Of a stretch of 64,000 bases of DNA, positions 63,289 through 64,000 are shown in pieces. A program made the position numbers and the translations under genes. How positions within the stretch are numbered: position 1 is the first letter of the stretch; each line of letters starts with the position of its first letter. The stretch covers positions 97,865 to 161,864 of the forward strand of contig JAHFCF010000004.1 of NCBI GenBank assembly GCA_023249645.1. Reading direction: 5' to 3'. The notes under the pieces are model-generated. The model did no database searches and was not told the DNA's origin. It saw only the letters and a program-made list of their open reading frames with translations. The stretch is from Elusimicrobiota bacterium. Lineage in GTDB: Bacteria > Elusimicrobiota > Elusimicrobia > UBA1565 > UBA9628.

Positions 63289-64000
63289 ATGGCTGCGCAG
63301 GCGCGAAGAATCGTCTTGATCGATCCGCCGGGCTTCACGCTCGGCCTCAACACGGGACTGGGCTATCTCTGCGGGGCGCTGCAGGGCGCCGGGCGCTCCG
63401 TCCGGGTCCTTGATTTCAACAACAAGCCGGGGCGAGTCCGGGCGCGGCTCGAGGCTGTCCGGGACGCGGACCTCGTGGGTTTTTCCCTGAAATCCAGCGG
63501 TGTGGCGGTGGCCTCGGAGCTGGCCGTCCAGGTGCGGCGCTTGAATCCTCAGGCCCTGCTGGTCGCGGGCGGCGCGCATATCTCCGTCGTGGGGGGGGAT
63601 TTCCTGGCCGAGTCTTCCGTGTTCGACGCCTGCCTCGCCGGGGAGGGCGAATCGGCCATGGCCGCGCTCGCGGCCGGCGCGCCGTTCCAGGATATCCCTG
63701 GATTCTTTTGGCGAGAGGCCGGCCGCATCCGAGGCGCGTCCGGCGCATCCCGGCGCGTCTCGCGCTTGGATGAGCTTCCGCTGCCGGACTATTCCGCGTT
63801 CGATTCCGTCGCTGAGGGCGGCATGGACGAATACCCTCTGGTGACCAGCCGGGGCTGTCCCCACGCCTGCAGCTATTGTTCGGTCCGCCTCGTCATGGGC
63901 GCTGCTTGGAGGGCTCGAAGTCCTGAAAGGATCCTGGATGAACTCGCGCTGGCCCGCAGGAGGTATTCGGGATTGCGGGCGTTCCGCGTTCTGGATGACA
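63289..64000 (+). CDS. B12-binding radical SAM protein, N-terminal part (cut by window edge)
   Basis: 237 codons are visible from ATG 63289 and the frame stays open to the end. An N-terminal cobalamin-binding-like Rossmann domain (IVLIDPPGFTLGLNTGLGYL, LVGFSLKSSG, VAGGAHISV, LAGEGE) leads into the radical SAM domain with CxxxCxxC in SRGCPHACSYCSV. Family members include methyltransferases and lipid-modifying enzymes, and the reaction cannot be assigned. The base cobalamin motif DxHxxG is not obvious. Confidence 0.88.
   Translation, partial: MAAQARRIVLIDPPGFTLGLNTGLGYLCGALQGAGRSVRVLDFNNKPGRVRARLEAVRDADLVGFSLKSSGVAVASELAVQVRRLNPQALLVAGGAHISVVGGDFLAESSVFDACLAGEGESAMAALAAGAPFQDIPGFFWREAGRIRGASGASRRVSRLDELPLPDYSAFDSVAEGGMDEYPLVTSRGCPHACSYCSVRLVMGAAWRARSPERILDELALARRRYSGLRAFRVLDD

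Noticed and set aside
62140..63864. 574-codon open frame antisense to the GT4 and radical-SAM genes
   Set aside because: Composition is that of a reverse-complement shadow; the forward genes have clear family motifs.

Overview
The window looks like a chromosomal segment of an uncultured, high-GC Gram-negative anaerobe, most probably of the phylum Elusimicrobiota. This is inferred from the near-identical type IV pilins whose mature part reads [12 protein letters not shown], the family of very large exported proteins with the signal-peptide ending GPTTLWA, a 2-hydroxyacyl-CoA dehydratase activase fusion, EtfAB and a DUF583 bactofilin/M23 operon. No marker gene for formal taxonomy is present. 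Most genes are ordinary chromosomal genes with short spacers and many 4-bp ATGA start/stop overlaps.

Layout. 1-7440: tail of mnmA, a GT9 glycosyltransferase, then a forward operon efp, secreted subtilase, DUF192, pilB, GAF/HD-GYP protein and an outer-membrane-like protein. 7437-10569: smpB, tRNA-Leu(CAG), three duplicated pilins with pilD between the first two. 10570-18904: tRNA-Ser, two GT-C-like membrane proteins around a PEBP protein, a UPF0104 flippase-like protein, an exported orphan, and a c-di-AMP cassette (cdaA plus DHH phosphodiesterase). 18901-31011: etfBA, tRNA-Tyr, sensor kinase, exported beta-domain protein, exported C39-like protein, tRNA-Arg, marC, methyltransferase, alaS and a secreted phospholipase-D-type nuclease. 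31142-42190: an operon of three giant exported proteins of 1347, 1204 and 1129 residues. 42259-46035: leader peptide, M23 peptidase, bactofilin, SurA-N protein, PfkB kinase and a divergent polysaccharide deacetylase. 46042-49916: membrane protein, a small hicBA island bounded by tRNA-Leu 3'-end copies, and a Cys-rich exported protein. 49962-55324: response regulator, a receiver-PilB ATPase fusion, TPR protein and PAS-type histidine kinase. 55266-64000: giant activase, queC, a TMTC-like protein, a GT4 glycosyltransferase and a partial B12/radical-SAM protein.

Most notable observation. Five promoters (genes starting at 16193, 23963, 31011, 31142 and 47571) share one architecture that I read directly from the sequence: three 12-bp sites of the form GGNC-N4-GNCC at 24-bp steps (one step is 23), then 35-36 bp to a -10 hexamer, then an ATG about 4-6 bases after it, which implies leaderless transcripts. 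The sites are centred near -42, -66 and -90, as expected for an activator. The array at 31048-31107 serves two divergent promoters with identical geometry. Every target encodes an exported or membrane protein: a nuclease, a papain-like peptidase, orphan proteins and the giant-protein operon. The middle giant protein carries a PARP-like ADP-ribosyltransferase signature (H582, Y615, E696) followed by about ten 49-residue repeats. This appears to be an undescribed regulon of surface or secreted factors.

Other points of interest are an EF-P with Gln in place of the modified Lys, short repeat families lodged at gene ends, and the tRNA-Leu att-like repeats around hicBA.
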